Assembly: GCF_008843165.1 (NCBI RefSeq)
Contig: NZ_CP044427.1
Coordinates: forward strand, 3,038,001-3,102,000
Length of the DNA stretch: 64,000 nucleotides
Origin: Ornithinimicrobium pratense
GTDB lineage: Bacteria; Actinomycetota; Actinomycetes; Actinomycetales; Dermatophilaceae
Direction: 5' to 3'
Position numbers and translations under genes: made by a program. The number at the start of each line of letters is the position of its first letter. Positions within the stretch are counted from its first letter, which is position 1. Positions 18,859-26,557 of this stretch are shown here, piece by piece. A model generated the notes under the pieces. That model searched no databases and had not been told where the DNA came from. It saw only the letters and a list, made by a program, of their open reading frames with translations.

Positions 18859-18894
18859 CTGGACCGCCCGCGAGCATGCTCGCGGGCGGTCCAG
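18859..18894. terminator. Perfect 36-bp palindrome, likely terminator
   Basis: A perfect 18+18 bp inverted repeat beginning CTGGACCGCCCGCGAGCA, 32 bp after the lipoprotein stop. It probably forms a long GC-rich hairpin that ends transcription. There is no T-run. Confidence 0.7.
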
Positions 18895-18911
18895 TCGTTA
18901 GTGTGGTCGGC

Positions 18912-19838
18912 ATGGTCGTCCACCCGTCACCGCCCGCCGACGTCCCGTCCCTCATCGAGGCCTACCGCACGGTTCTCGGCGGCTTCGTGGACACCTGCGA
19001 CGGCCTGCGCCCGGCAGAGTGGGACCTGCCCACCGCGTGCGCCGGCTGGACCGCACGCGACCACCTCGCCCACGTCGTGCACATCGAGGACCAGCTGACC
19101 GGCGGCGAGCACCCGATCAGCGGCTGGGCCGACGGCTCCAGAAGCGAGCAGGAGGAGATCGAGGTCGGGCGCCCGGAGCACGTGCGCAACAGCTTCGGCG
19201 TCTGGATCGAGGAAGGCGTGCGCGCCCGCGCCGAGCACTCGCCCGAGGACCTGCTCGCCGAGCTGCGCGGGCTGATCGACGTGCGGGTGGCGCAGATGTA
19301 CGACCCCGACCTGGAGCTGGACACCTCGGTCCGCTCGGTCCAGGGGGATCAGATGCCGTTCGGCAAGCTGACCGTGCTGCGGCTCTGCGATGTCTGGGTG
19401 CATACCCAGGACATCCGAGGCGTCGTGGACCGTCCCGGGCTGTTGGACTCCCCCGGCGCCGTGGTCTTCACTGCTGCCGTGCTCGGCGCCCTGCCCGACG
19501 TGGTGGCCCGCCGGATCGACCCGCCGGCCGGCACCGTCGTCATCCTGGAGAGCACCGGCCCGGTCACCGGGCGCGGGGGCGTGCGGATCACCACCGACAC
19601 CGACGGCGAGCAGGTCGCTCACGAGCTCTTCACCGGCCACGTCGAGGAGCACGAGGAGGGCGACGCGCCCGCCGCCGAGGACCAGCCGGAGGAGTCGGTG
19701 ACCACCATCTCGCTGTCCACCCACGAGCTCACCCGCCGCGCCGCCGGCCGCCAGAGCACGCAGGAGACGGCCTACCACGTGCACGGCGACGAGGACCTGG
19801 CTCGCCAGGTCCTCGACGCACTGGTCCTCACCCCGTGA
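18912..19838 (+). CDS. Maleylpyruvate isomerase family (mycothiol-dependent, DinB-like) protein
   Basis: 308 residues. The N-terminal DinB/mycothiol-S-transferase four-helix domain has DLPTACAGWTARDHLAHVVHIEDQL, with the metal-binding His on the H-L-A-H helix. An SCP2-like C-terminal region follows (TVVILESTGPVTGRGGVRI onward). This matches actinobacterial TIGR03083-type proteins, some of which use mycothiol as cofactor. Reaction unknown. It starts 17 bp after the palindromic terminator, and the stop overlaps the patatin GTG. Confidence 0.8.
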   Translation: MVVHPSPPADVPSLIEAYRTVLGGFVDTCDGLRPAEWDLPTACAGWTARDHLAHVVHIEDQLTGGEHPISGWADGSRSEQEEIEVGRPEHVRNSFGVWIEEGVRARAEHSPEDLLAELRGLIDVRVAQMYDPDLELDTSVRSVQGDQMPFGKLTVLRLCDVWVHTQDIRGVVDRPGLLDSPGAVVFTAAVLGALPDVVARRIDPPAGTVVILESTGPVTGRGGVRITTDTDGEQVAHELFTGHVEEHEEGDAPAAEDQPEESVTTISLSTHELTRRAAGRQSTQETAYHVHGDEDLARQVLDALVLTP

Positions 19839-20701
19839 CCCGAGCCGCCCCCGGCACGGAGGTGGCGGGAGCAGGCACGGCGCCGGGTGCGCTGCAGACC
19901 AACCTGCTCGGCATCGCCCTGGGTGGCGGGGGCGCGCGCGGGCTGTGCCACATCGGGGTATGGCGTGTGCTGCAGGAGCTCGAGGTGCGCCCCGACCTGG
20001 TCTCGGGGACCAGCATGGGTGGCCTGGTGGGGGCGTTCATCGCGGCGGGCTACAGCGCGACGGAGCTGGAGGAGATCACCGCCAGCATCGGCTGGCTGAA
20101 GCTGATCGACTGGGGGCTGTCCGGACGGCTGCTGTCGACCAAGGCCTACCGGGCCTTCCTGGAGGAGCACCTGCCGCCGACCTTCGAGGAGCTGGAGCTG
20201 CCGCTGGTGCTGACCACGACGGACGTGGTCGACGGGCAGATCCACTATTTGCGCTCCGGGGACCTGCACACCGCGATCCGGGCCACGACGGCATACCCCG
20301 GTCTGGTGGAGCCGGTGCCGCTCGGCGATGCGATCCTGGTCGACGGCGGCATCCTCAACCAGATCCCGGTGGACGGCGCGCTCTTCCTCGGCGCCCGGCG
20401 GGTGATCGCCGTCAACGCCACGGCGCTGGAGCCGCTGGAGCGGCCACGCAACGTGGAGAAGGTGCTGCGGCGCCGCCCGGTGACCGGGGCGTTCAAGGAG
20501 GCGATGCGCGCGATCGACGTCATGCAGACCCAGCTGACGATGGCCCGGCTCTCGCTCTACCGCCCCGACGTGCTCATCGACCCGCCGATCGAGGGCGTGG
20601 ACATCCAGGACTTCCACAAGGCCAAGGAGGCCATCGCCGCCGGCGACGAGGCGACCCGCGCGGCGGCAGACCGGATCCGGCGGCTCATCGCCGTGGAGTG
20701 A
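19835..20701 (+). CDS. Patatin-like phospholipase
   Basis: 288 residues. It has the oxyanion loop GGGGARGL, the nucleophile elbow GTSMG (Ser of the Ser-Asp dyad), and the partner Asp in DGGILNQIPV. It probably hydrolyses acyl esters of phospholipids. No signal peptide is visible. The start is GTG 19835, overlapping the upstream stop by 4 bp, so it is coupled to the mycothiol-type protein. Its 3' end overlaps the convergent membrane-protein gene by 17 bp. Confidence 0.88.
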   Translation: MTRAAPGTEVAGAGTAPGALQTNLLGIALGGGGARGLCHIGVWRVLQELEVRPDLVSGTSMGGLVGAFIAAGYSATELEEITASIGWLKLIDWGLSGRLLSTKAYRAFLEEHLPPTFEELELPLVLTTTDVVDGQIHYLRSGDLHTAIRATTAYPGLVEPVPLGDAILVDGGILNQIPVDGALFLGARRVIAVNATALEPLERPRNVEKVLRRRPVTGAFKEAMRAIDVMQTQLTMARLSLYRPDVLIDPPIEGVDIQDFHKAKEAIAAGDEATRAAADRIRRLIAVE

Positions 20702-21092
20702 CCGCTCGGGGGCTGAACCAGGCCAGCCCCATGACGAAGACCGCCACCACCAGCAGCGCCGTCCCGGCGACCCAGAGGCCGGGGCCCCACTCGACGCCGA
20801 GCTCCAGGCCAAGGCCGACGCCCGCGACCAGCAGCGCGACTTGGCCCGCGAGCCGCGTGGCGCGGAACTGGGCCATCCGCTCCGCATGGTCGGCCTCGCT
20901 GCCGCTGACCAGCCGCGCCGCGGGCGTCAGCCGCCGGGTGACCGACTGCAGACCGGCGTAACCGAGGAAAAACACCGCCCCGACGACGGCGACCCGCGGG
21001 TTGCCGCGCGCCATACCGCCGACCAGCACGACCACGGCCCCGAGGACGCAGAGCGCCGTGAACAGGCGGTCCTTCAGTGCTGGTCTGGCCAT
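20685..21092 (-). CDS. Membrane protein of unknown function
   Basis: 135 residues with four predicted hydrophobic segments (about 12-27, 31-48, 82-98, 106-125) and a charged loop in the middle. It resembles small actinobacterial integral membrane proteins without assigned role. The stop lies inside the convergent patatin gene. No ribosome binding site was found upstream of ATG 21092. Confidence 0.65.
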   Translation of the reverse strand: MARPALKDRLFTALCVLGAVVVLVGGMARGNPRVAVVGAVFFLGYAGLQSVTRRLTPAARLVSGSEADHAERMAQFRATRLAGQVALLVAGVGLGLELGVEWGPGLWVAGTALLVVAVFVMGLAWFSPRAVTPRR

Positions 21093-21152
21093 GGGAGGAG
21101 GGTATGCCGTCCCGGACGGCGCCCGGGGACCCGCCGGGTCGAAGAAGCGGGG

Positions 21153-21827
21153 CTAGCCGGCGACTGTCTCCGCCGGCAGCAGGTGCAGGGTCGTGGCCAT
21201 CCGCTCGGTCGCCCGCTCCATGAGCTCGGCCATCCGCTGCTGGGGCGTGGTGCCGGTGACGATGCCCATCCACGACGTTCCCGGCGTCGGCACGAAGGCC
21301 TGGACGGTGTAGGCGGTGCGCCCGGCCCCCTCGACCGGCTCGATCCCGGTGTCGGCGACCGAGCGCTGCAGCACGCACACGGAGTACCGTCCGGCGAACT
21401 GTCGCACGTCACCGCCCCCCTCGGCCATCATCTGGGCCAGCGCGGTGTCCGCCTCGATCGGCGACGTTCGCAACCAGGCAAGGGACAACGAACCCATCAG
21501 CAGCTCGCCCGTCGCCCGGTCCACCCCTGCGTCGGCCGCCGTCAGCACCGCACCGGTCAGACCCGCCTGCGTGGCCATCCCGGTGAGCAGGTCGCGCAGC
21601 GCGACCTGCTTGTCCGCAGCCAGGTTGGACCAGCCCGGGGTGGCGGTGCACATCCGCTCGACGTCACCCTTGAGCTCCTCGGTCGGGCGGAGCACCTTCC
21701 ACCCCGGTGGCACCTGGACCGTGTAGCGGAAGGGCGGCACACCCATCGCCATCTTCTCGCCGGGTCTGCCCAGGTCCCCCCAGGTCAACCGGCCCCTTTC
21801 GCCGGCCCCGCCCACCTCGGTAGTCAT
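21153..21827 (-). CDS. Conserved hypothetical protein, divergent from the WXG/TNT locus
   Basis: 224 residues from ATG 21827. A short polar N-terminus is followed by a FRYTVQVPPGWKVLRP segment and an alpha/beta body without membrane segments. I do not recognise the family. It lies 112 bp from the WXG-protein start in the opposite direction, so the two could share a promoter region. A role in folding, targeting or regulating the secreted toxin is possible but is inference from position only. Confidence 0.6.
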   Translation of the reverse strand: MTTEVGGAGERGRLTWGDLGRPGEKMAMGVPPFRYTVQVPPGWKVLRPTEELKGDVERMCTATPGWSNLAADKQVALRDLLTGMATQAGLTGAVLTAADAGVDRATGELLMGSLSLAWLRTSPIEADTALAQMMAEGGGDVRQFAGRYSVCVLQRSVADTGIEPVEGAGRTAYTVQAFVPTPGTSWMGIVTGTTPQQRMAELMERATERMATTLHLLPAETVAG

Positions 21828-21939
21828 GGCGGCATTGTGCCTCACTCCGTCCACCTCTGCGGGTTGCGTCCGGCCAGGGCGGATGCGACTATGCGGCGGG
21901 GCCGCGCGGGGCGGCCATCGCCGCGGGAGGGGAGAGACG

Positions 21940-22251
21940 ATGTCGGAGCCGGACGAGACACCGGTGTCCAACCCGTTGCGCTCGGAGCTGTCCCGACTGC
22001 TGTCCCAGGTCCAGGAAGCCCGGTCGCAGGTGCCTGGGATGGCTGGCCCGCTGTCCGCGATCGGCGACGGCCAGGCGTGGCAAGGACCCGCGGCCCGCCG
22101 TTTCCACAACCAGCACCTCTCACCCACCGCGCAGGCCCTCTACGTCCCGTTGGACCGCCTGGAGGATGAGGTGCGGGTCGCTCGCGACGCACAGCCGGCG
22201 GAGGTCTCACCGGAGCAGGCCGAGCTGATCCGGCAGCAGTGGGGGTTGTAG
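21940..22251 (+). CDS. WXG100-like ESX secretion protein
   Basis: 103 residues, helical, with the WXG motif (W47-Q-G49 in GQAWQGPAARRF) at the turn between two predicted helices. It also has Y68-V-P-L-D72, matching the YxxxD/E type VII export signal. These small proteins form helical hairpin partners for type VII substrates. GAGGGGAGAG precedes ATG 21940 by a few nt. It lies 3 bp upstream of the TNT toxin gene and is the probable secretion partner of that toxin. No ESX machinery gene is in the window. Confidence 0.75.
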   Translation: MSEPDETPVSNPLRSELSRLLSQVQEARSQVPGMAGPLSAIGDGQAWQGPAARRFHNQHLSPTAQALYVPLDRLEDEVRVARDAQPAEVSPEQAELIRQQWGL

Positions 22252-22254
22252 GCG

Positions 22255-23799
22255 ATGGCACTGGTCCGGATCGACCACCGCGCCCTGGGTGAGGTCAACC
22301 GTGACCTCGACCGGGTGACCGAAGCGGTGGGGGGCAGTATCGAGACCCTGCGCGGCTCCTTCCTCCGGCTGGGGGTCGGCACCGGCAACCTGGACGCCGC
22401 GCTGACCGCCCGCGACGACCTGGAGCGGGACATCCTGCCCGCGCTGCAGCACCGTCAGGCGGAGGCGCAGCGGGTCGCGGAGCTGCCCTACTCCGGTGCG
22501 CTGACCGACCAGGTGGCCTCGGCCGACCTTGTCGTCGGCCCGCAGCCACCCGCCCCGGAGACGTCGATCAGCGCGCTCACCGGCGGCGGCTCTGCGGTGC
22601 CGGTCGAGCCGACCCTCTGCGTGCCGGACCAGCCCGAGGAGCTCCCGCCGGAGGAGCCACCGCTGTTCTCGATCGGCGGGCTGCGCAACCTCGCCGGGGA
22701 CATCGGCGGTGCACTCCAGGACGGCGCGGAATGGCTGGCCGGCAAGGTCACCGAGGCATGGGACGCCCTGGGCGAGGCGGTCTCGGAGGCCTGGAGCTCC
22801 TTCGTCTCGTGGTGGGATGAGCTCACTGCCAACCTGGGCGCCTGGATCGACGAGAACCTCGCCGCGGTCCGGATCTGGATCCGGGACAACGTGGTCATCC
22901 TCCGGATCATCGCGATCGTGCTGAAGGTGGTCGGCTGGATCATGGTCGTCGTCGGCGTGGTGCTGCTCATCCTGGCGGTGGTCGCGAGCCTGACCGGTGT
23001 CGGGGCGCTGGCCGGGGTGCCAGGCGCGGGGGTGGCCATCGCGCTCATCGGCTGGGGCTTCGCCGCGGTCGGCGCCGGGGACATGGTCGACACCATCGCC
23101 GACTGGGGTGAGGGCAAGATCGACGGCCAGGAGCTCGTCCAGGCCCTCGCCCTGGAAGGCGCCCTGACCCTCGTCTCAGCCATCATTCCCTTCGGCTTCC
23201 TGGGCAAGCTGGGCAGTCGGCTGCTCGACGCGCTCCCCAGCTCGATGAACCAGAGGGTCCGCGACTTCATCGAGCGGCTCTTCCGGGGCACTCCCCACCC
23301 GACCCCCGGGCGCCCGCCGCGGGGCAACGTCGACATGGACGATCTGCCGCCCTGGAGCAGGCCCCGCGACCCGGACCGGACCGGCCCCGACGGGCACCTC
23401 TACCCGGACGACTTCCACCCGACCGGGCGGATGAACGAGCAGGAGTTCTACGACCGCTACTGGGACCCGCAGCGCGAATCCTGGAACTACCCGCCCAACG
23501 ACGGCTTCGCCGGGCCGCCGGCCTCGACCACCCTGGAGCCCGGAGACGTCATCGACCGGTTCGGGCCACGCAGCGGCACCTACGTCTCCCCCGAGGGCAT
23601 CCCCTTCGACCAGCGGGCGCTGCCGCCGTCGAGCGTGAACTTCAACTACGAGCGCTACCGCGTCGTCCGACCCATGGACGACGTCCTCGAGGGCGACATC
23701 GCGCCGTGGTTCGAGCAACCGGGAGGCGGGTGGCAGTACCAGCTGCCGCACGATGTGCAGTGGTACATCGACCACGGCTACCTGGAGCCGATCCCATGA
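22255..23799 (+). CDS. TNT-domain polymorphic toxin (NAD+ glycohydrolase type)
   Basis: 514 residues. Residues 1-90 form a helical type VII-like N-terminus and 95-140 a Pro-rich linker. Hydrophobic segments at about 214-245 and 249-276, with a weaker one near 296-318, resemble a membrane-crossing domain. A Pro/Asp-rich linker spans 340-425. A C-terminal TNT domain covers 425-512, with GDVIDRFGP, PEGIPFDQRALPPSS, NYERYRVVRP and IAPWFEQPGGGWQYQLP. TNT is the tuberculosis necrotizing toxin fold of CpnT, which destroys NAD+. The conserved Arg (DRFG), Tyr (GTYV) and Gln (QYQ) are present; the position that is His in many members (Y-H-x-Y) is Glu here. The stop overlaps the next start by 4 bp. Confidence 0.85.
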   Translation: MALVRIDHRALGEVNRDLDRVTEAVGGSIETLRGSFLRLGVGTGNLDAALTARDDLERDILPALQHRQAEAQRVAELPYSGALTDQVASADLVVGPQPPAPETSISALTGGGSAVPVEPTLCVPDQPEELPPEEPPLFSIGGLRNLAGDIGGALQDGAEWLAGKVTEAWDALGEAVSEAWSSFVSWWDELTANLGAWIDENLAAVRIWIRDNVVILRIIAIVLKVVGWIMVVVGVVLLILAVVASLTGVGALAGVPGAGVAIALIGWGFAAVGAGDMVDTIADWGEGKIDGQELVQALALEGALTLVSAIIPFGFLGKLGSRLLDALPSSMNQRVRDFIERLFRGTPHPTPGRPPRGNVDMDDLPPWSRPRDPDRTGPDGHLYPDDFHPTGRMNEQEFYDRYWDPQRESWNYPPNDGFAGPPASTTLEPGDVIDRFGPRSGTYVSPEGIPFDQRALPPSSVNFNYERYRVVRPMDDVLEGDIAPWFEQPGGGWQYQLPHDVQWYIDHGYLEPIP

Positions 23800-24188
23800 C
23801 CCTGGACGAGCAGGCACGCTCGGTGCGGACGGTGCCGGAGTTGAAGGCCTTCCTGACCACGCTGGGCCGCAACCCAGAGGCGATCGGTTACCTGCACGAC
23901 CGCAACCAGCGGAAGGGCTCGGGGGAAATACTCCTGGAACGGCTGGCTGACGGCAGCTGGGAGGCGGCAGCGCACGAGCGCGGGAACGTGTTCAATCCCC
24001 GCCGGTTCCCCACCGAGCAGGAGGCTGTCCGGACCCTGGCGCTGGAGCGGCTGGAGTCGCATCGCCGCACCCCGGTGTCCACGATCACCCCCGAGGAGCT
24101 GGCTGAGATCGAGCGCACACGCGGGGCGCGGATGGAGCACTTCGCCGAACGCGCCCGCCAAGCCCGTGAAAGGCGCCGGGGCCGGTGA
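23796..24188 (+). CDS. Candidate TNT immunity protein
   Basis: 130 residues, soluble and highly charged, with no signal peptide. Its ATG overlaps the toxin stop by 4 bp, the usual place of an immunity gene. The core about 45-88 reads DGSWEAAAHERGNVFNPRRF then TEQEAVRTL, and a long Arg/Glu helix follows. The same W-x-V...RG-x-F-x-P...TEQE-x-V pattern recurs in the N-terminal half of the next gene. Immunity function is inferred from position and this similarity; I know no named family for it. Confidence 0.6.
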   Translation: MTLDEQARSVRTVPELKAFLTTLGRNPEAIGYLHDRNQRKGSGEILLERLADGSWEAAAHERGNVFNPRRFPTEQEAVRTLALERLESHRRTPVSTITPEELAEIERTRGARMEHFAERARQARERRRGR

Positions 24189-24222
24189 CCGGCGCGCCGC
24201 CGCGCCGGGGCAGGATCGAGAC

Positions 24223-24861
24223 ATGACCTCAGACCACGACCGGCTCCGCGCCACCCTGGCGGACCTGCTCACCCAGCGGGGCCACCCGCACGACGTCGTC
24301 GTCGTCACCGCACCACCGGTGCCGGGGTCGCCGGTGCCGCCGGAGGGGCCGTGGGTGGTCGTCCCTCAGGAGGGTTTTGCTGTGGGTGGGGTGTCCCGTG
24401 GCTCCTTCCGGCCCTACGCCTGGGTCCGTACCGAGCAGGAGGTGGTCGAGCTGGTGCTCACCCTCCTCGGCCCCACCGCATACCCCCCGGTCCCGGCAGG
24501 CGAGAACCTGCTGGACCGGGGTCGGGCCACCTCGCGGGCGATCCAGGAACGGACGGCGAGGCGCGGGGGCGCCGCGGGCCCCGCCGAGCTGGCGCCGGGA
24601 GACCTGCTGGACCAGGTGGGGGCTGCGTCCGGCCACCACCTCTTCGCGCTGGGCACACCCTTCCCGATGCGTTCGCAGCCGCCAGGGGAAGTAGGTGGCC
24701 CCTATCACCGGTATGAGGTCCGGGCACCGCTGAGCCTGGCCCAGGAAGGCGTCGCCGCCCCCTGGTTCGAACAGCCCGGCGGCGGCGCGATGGTCGTCCT
24801 GGGCTACCCCGTCCGGTGGCACCTGGACCAGGGCGAGCTGGTCGAGCTCCTCGACGGCTGA
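24223..24861 (+). CDS. Immunity-like domain fused to a degenerate TNT domain
   Basis: 212 residues. Residues 35-85 (PWVVVPQEG, RGSFRPYAWV, TEQEVVELVL) resemble the core of the preceding immunity candidate. Residues 125-208 are TNT-like: GDLLDQVGAASGHH, LGTPFPMRS, PYHRYEVRAP and APWFEQPGGGAMVVL. Compared with the 514-aa toxin, the Arg of DRFG is Gln, the Tyr of GTYV is His, and the Gln-Tyr-Gln after the Gly-rich turn is lost, so catalysis is doubtful. It has no membrane or secretion segment. It may be a decoy, antitoxin or regulator of the toxin. Confidence 0.7.
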   Translation: MTSDHDRLRATLADLLTQRGHPHDVVVVTAPPVPGSPVPPEGPWVVVPQEGFAVGGVSRGSFRPYAWVRTEQEVVELVLTLLGPTAYPPVPAGENLLDRGRATSRAIQERTARRGGAAGPAELAPGDLLDQVGAASGHHLFALGTPFPMRSQPPGEVGGPYHRYEVRAPLSLAQEGVAAPWFEQPGGGAMVVLGYPVRWHLDQGELVELLDG

Positions 24862-24905
24862 CCGACCCACGGTCCTCCGACGCTCGCGCCCTACCCTTGG
24901 ACCGG

Positions 24906-24953
24906 AATGATGCGTCACACCCGTCGCGTCGACGACGGAAGTGACGCACCGTT
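24906..24953. repeat. 48-bp imperfect palindromic element, copy 1
   Basis: Two 21-nt arms around a 6-nt centre, with 4 mismatches between arms. The minus-strand reading starts AACGGTGCGTCAC. It lies between the convergent TNT-like gene and E2 stops, so it could act as a two-way terminator. A perfect copy of the same design is at 41726-41773. Confidence 0.8.
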
Positions 24954-24970
24954 CGGGCACCAGGGTCGGA

Positions 24971-26467
24971 TCAGCCCCAGACCAGCGCCCTGCCCGGGTC
25001 CTCCATGAGCGCGGCCAGGTCGGCCAGGAAGCGCGAGCCGAGCTCGCCGTCGATGTGCCGGTGGTCGAAGGCGACCGCGAGCTGGGTGACCCAGCGCGGC
25101 TCGATCCGCTCGTCCGCGCCGGTGCCGACCACCCAGGGCATCCGCCGGACCGCACCGAAGGCCACGATCGCGGACTCGCCCGGGTTGATGATCGGGGTGC
25201 CGGTGTCGACGCCGAAGACGCCCACGTTGGTGATCGTGATCGTGCCACCGGACTGGTCGGCCGGCTGGGTGCGGCCGGCCTTCGCGGTGGCGACCAGGTC
25301 CTGCAGGGCCTGGGCCAGCTGGCGCAGGTCCATCAGGTCCGCGTCCTTGATGTTGGGCACGATGAGCCCACGCGGCGTCGCGGCGGCAATCCCGAGGTTG
25401 ACGTAGTTGCGCCGCACGATCTGCTGCGCCTGCTCGTCCCAGACCGCGTTGATGCCGGGGTTGCGGCGCACCGCGATCGTCATCGCCTTGGCCAGGATCA
25501 GCAGCGGGCTGATCTTCAGGTCAGCCATGCCGTACGAACGGTCGGTCTTGAGCCGCTCCACCAGCTCCATCGTGGCGGTGACGTCGACGGTGATGAACTC
25601 GGTGACGTGCGGGGCGCTGAACTTCGAGGAGACCATCGCCTGGGCCATCATCTTGGTGACGCCCTTGACGTCGACCCGCTCTTCGCGCTCGCCGCTACGG
25701 TCGAACTGCGGACGCTGGTAGGGAGCGGACACAGGAGCGGCCGCGCCGGCCGCACCCTCGGCCAGCCCGCCGGCCGGAGCCGCGTCGCCGGTGGCCGCAC
25801 CCTGGCCCGCGGGAGCCGCGAGCTCGGCGGCCGCGTGCTGCGCCGACGGCGAGGCAGCGGTCCCGGCCAGGTAGGCGTCGACGTCGGAGCGGCGGATCAC
25901 GCCGTCCTCGCCGGCCGGCGTGACCTGGGTGAGGTCGACACCGCGGTCCTTGGCGTACTTGCGCACCGGCGGGGTGGAGCGCACCTTGCGCGGCCCCACG
26001 CTCTCGGCCTGCGCCTCAGCCTCGGCCGCACCGCGCCGACGGCGACGGGTGGTGGAGCCCTCGATCGCGCCATACCCGACCAGCACGGCCTCACGCTTGG
26101 CCCCCTCCTGCGCGCTCTCCCCACCCGCGGGGAGCGTGGGCACCAGATCATCGGAGGCCGCGGTCGCCGCGTCGGTGACGTCCTCGACGCTGGTCGTGCC
26201 GGACCCGCCCTCAGCAGAGCCGCCGCCGCCGTCGCCGGTGTCGATGACGATGATCGGGGTGCCCACCTCGACCTCCACACCCTCCTGGGCGAGGATCTCG
26301 GTCACCGTGCCGGCCCACGGGATGGGCAGCTCGACCAGCGACTTGGCGGTCTCCACCTCGACCACGATGTCGTTGGTCGCCACGGTGTCGCCGACCGCCA
26401 CCTTCCACTGGATGATGGTGGCCTCGACGAGACCTTCACCGGGGTCCGGAAGCTTGAACTCGGGCAC
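24971..26467 (-). CDS. Dihydrolipoamide acyltransferase E2 of a 2-oxoacid dehydrogenase complex
   Basis: 498 residues. The lipoyl domain spans about 1-78, with the lipoylated Lys in VETAKSLVELP. An Ala/Gly/Ser-rich linker and a peripheral-subunit-binding domain (TPPVRKYAKDRGVDLTQV) follow, then the catalytic domain ending in FDHRHIDGELGSRF, with the His-Asp of the CoA acyltransferase site. It transfers the acyl group made by E1 to CoA. GTG 26467 has AAGGAG 6 nt upstream. The E1 genes lie directly upstream. Branched-chain versus pyruvate specificity cannot be settled; the branched-chain (Bkd) type is likelier in actinobacteria. Confidence 0.9.
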   Translation of the reverse strand: MPEFKLPDPGEGLVEATIIQWKVAVGDTVATNDIVVEVETAKSLVELPIPWAGTVTEILAQEGVEVEVGTPIIVIDTGDGGGGSAEGGSGTTSVEDVTDAATAASDDLVPTLPAGGESAQEGAKREAVLVGYGAIEGSTTRRRRRGAAEAEAQAESVGPRKVRSTPPVRKYAKDRGVDLTQVTPAGEDGVIRRSDVDAYLAGTAASPSAQHAAAELAAPAGQGAATGDAAPAGGLAEGAAGAAAPVSAPYQRPQFDRSGEREERVDVKGVTKMMAQAMVSSKFSAPHVTEFITVDVTATMELVERLKTDRSYGMADLKISPLLILAKAMTIAVRRNPGINAVWDEQAQQIVRRNYVNLGIAAATPRGLIVPNIKDADLMDLRQLAQALQDLVATAKAGRTQPADQSGGTITITNVGVFGVDTGTPIINPGESAIVAFGAVRRMPWVVGTGADERIEPRWVTQLAVAFDHRHIDGELGSRFLADLAALMEDPGRALVWG

Positions 26468-26557
26468 GAGGGGCTCCTTGCGGGTTGTGCGCGGGTGCGG
26501 GGACGAGCAGGGGTGTGCGGTGCGTGCGGCCGCGTCAGTCGGCGGGCTGGCCGCCGG

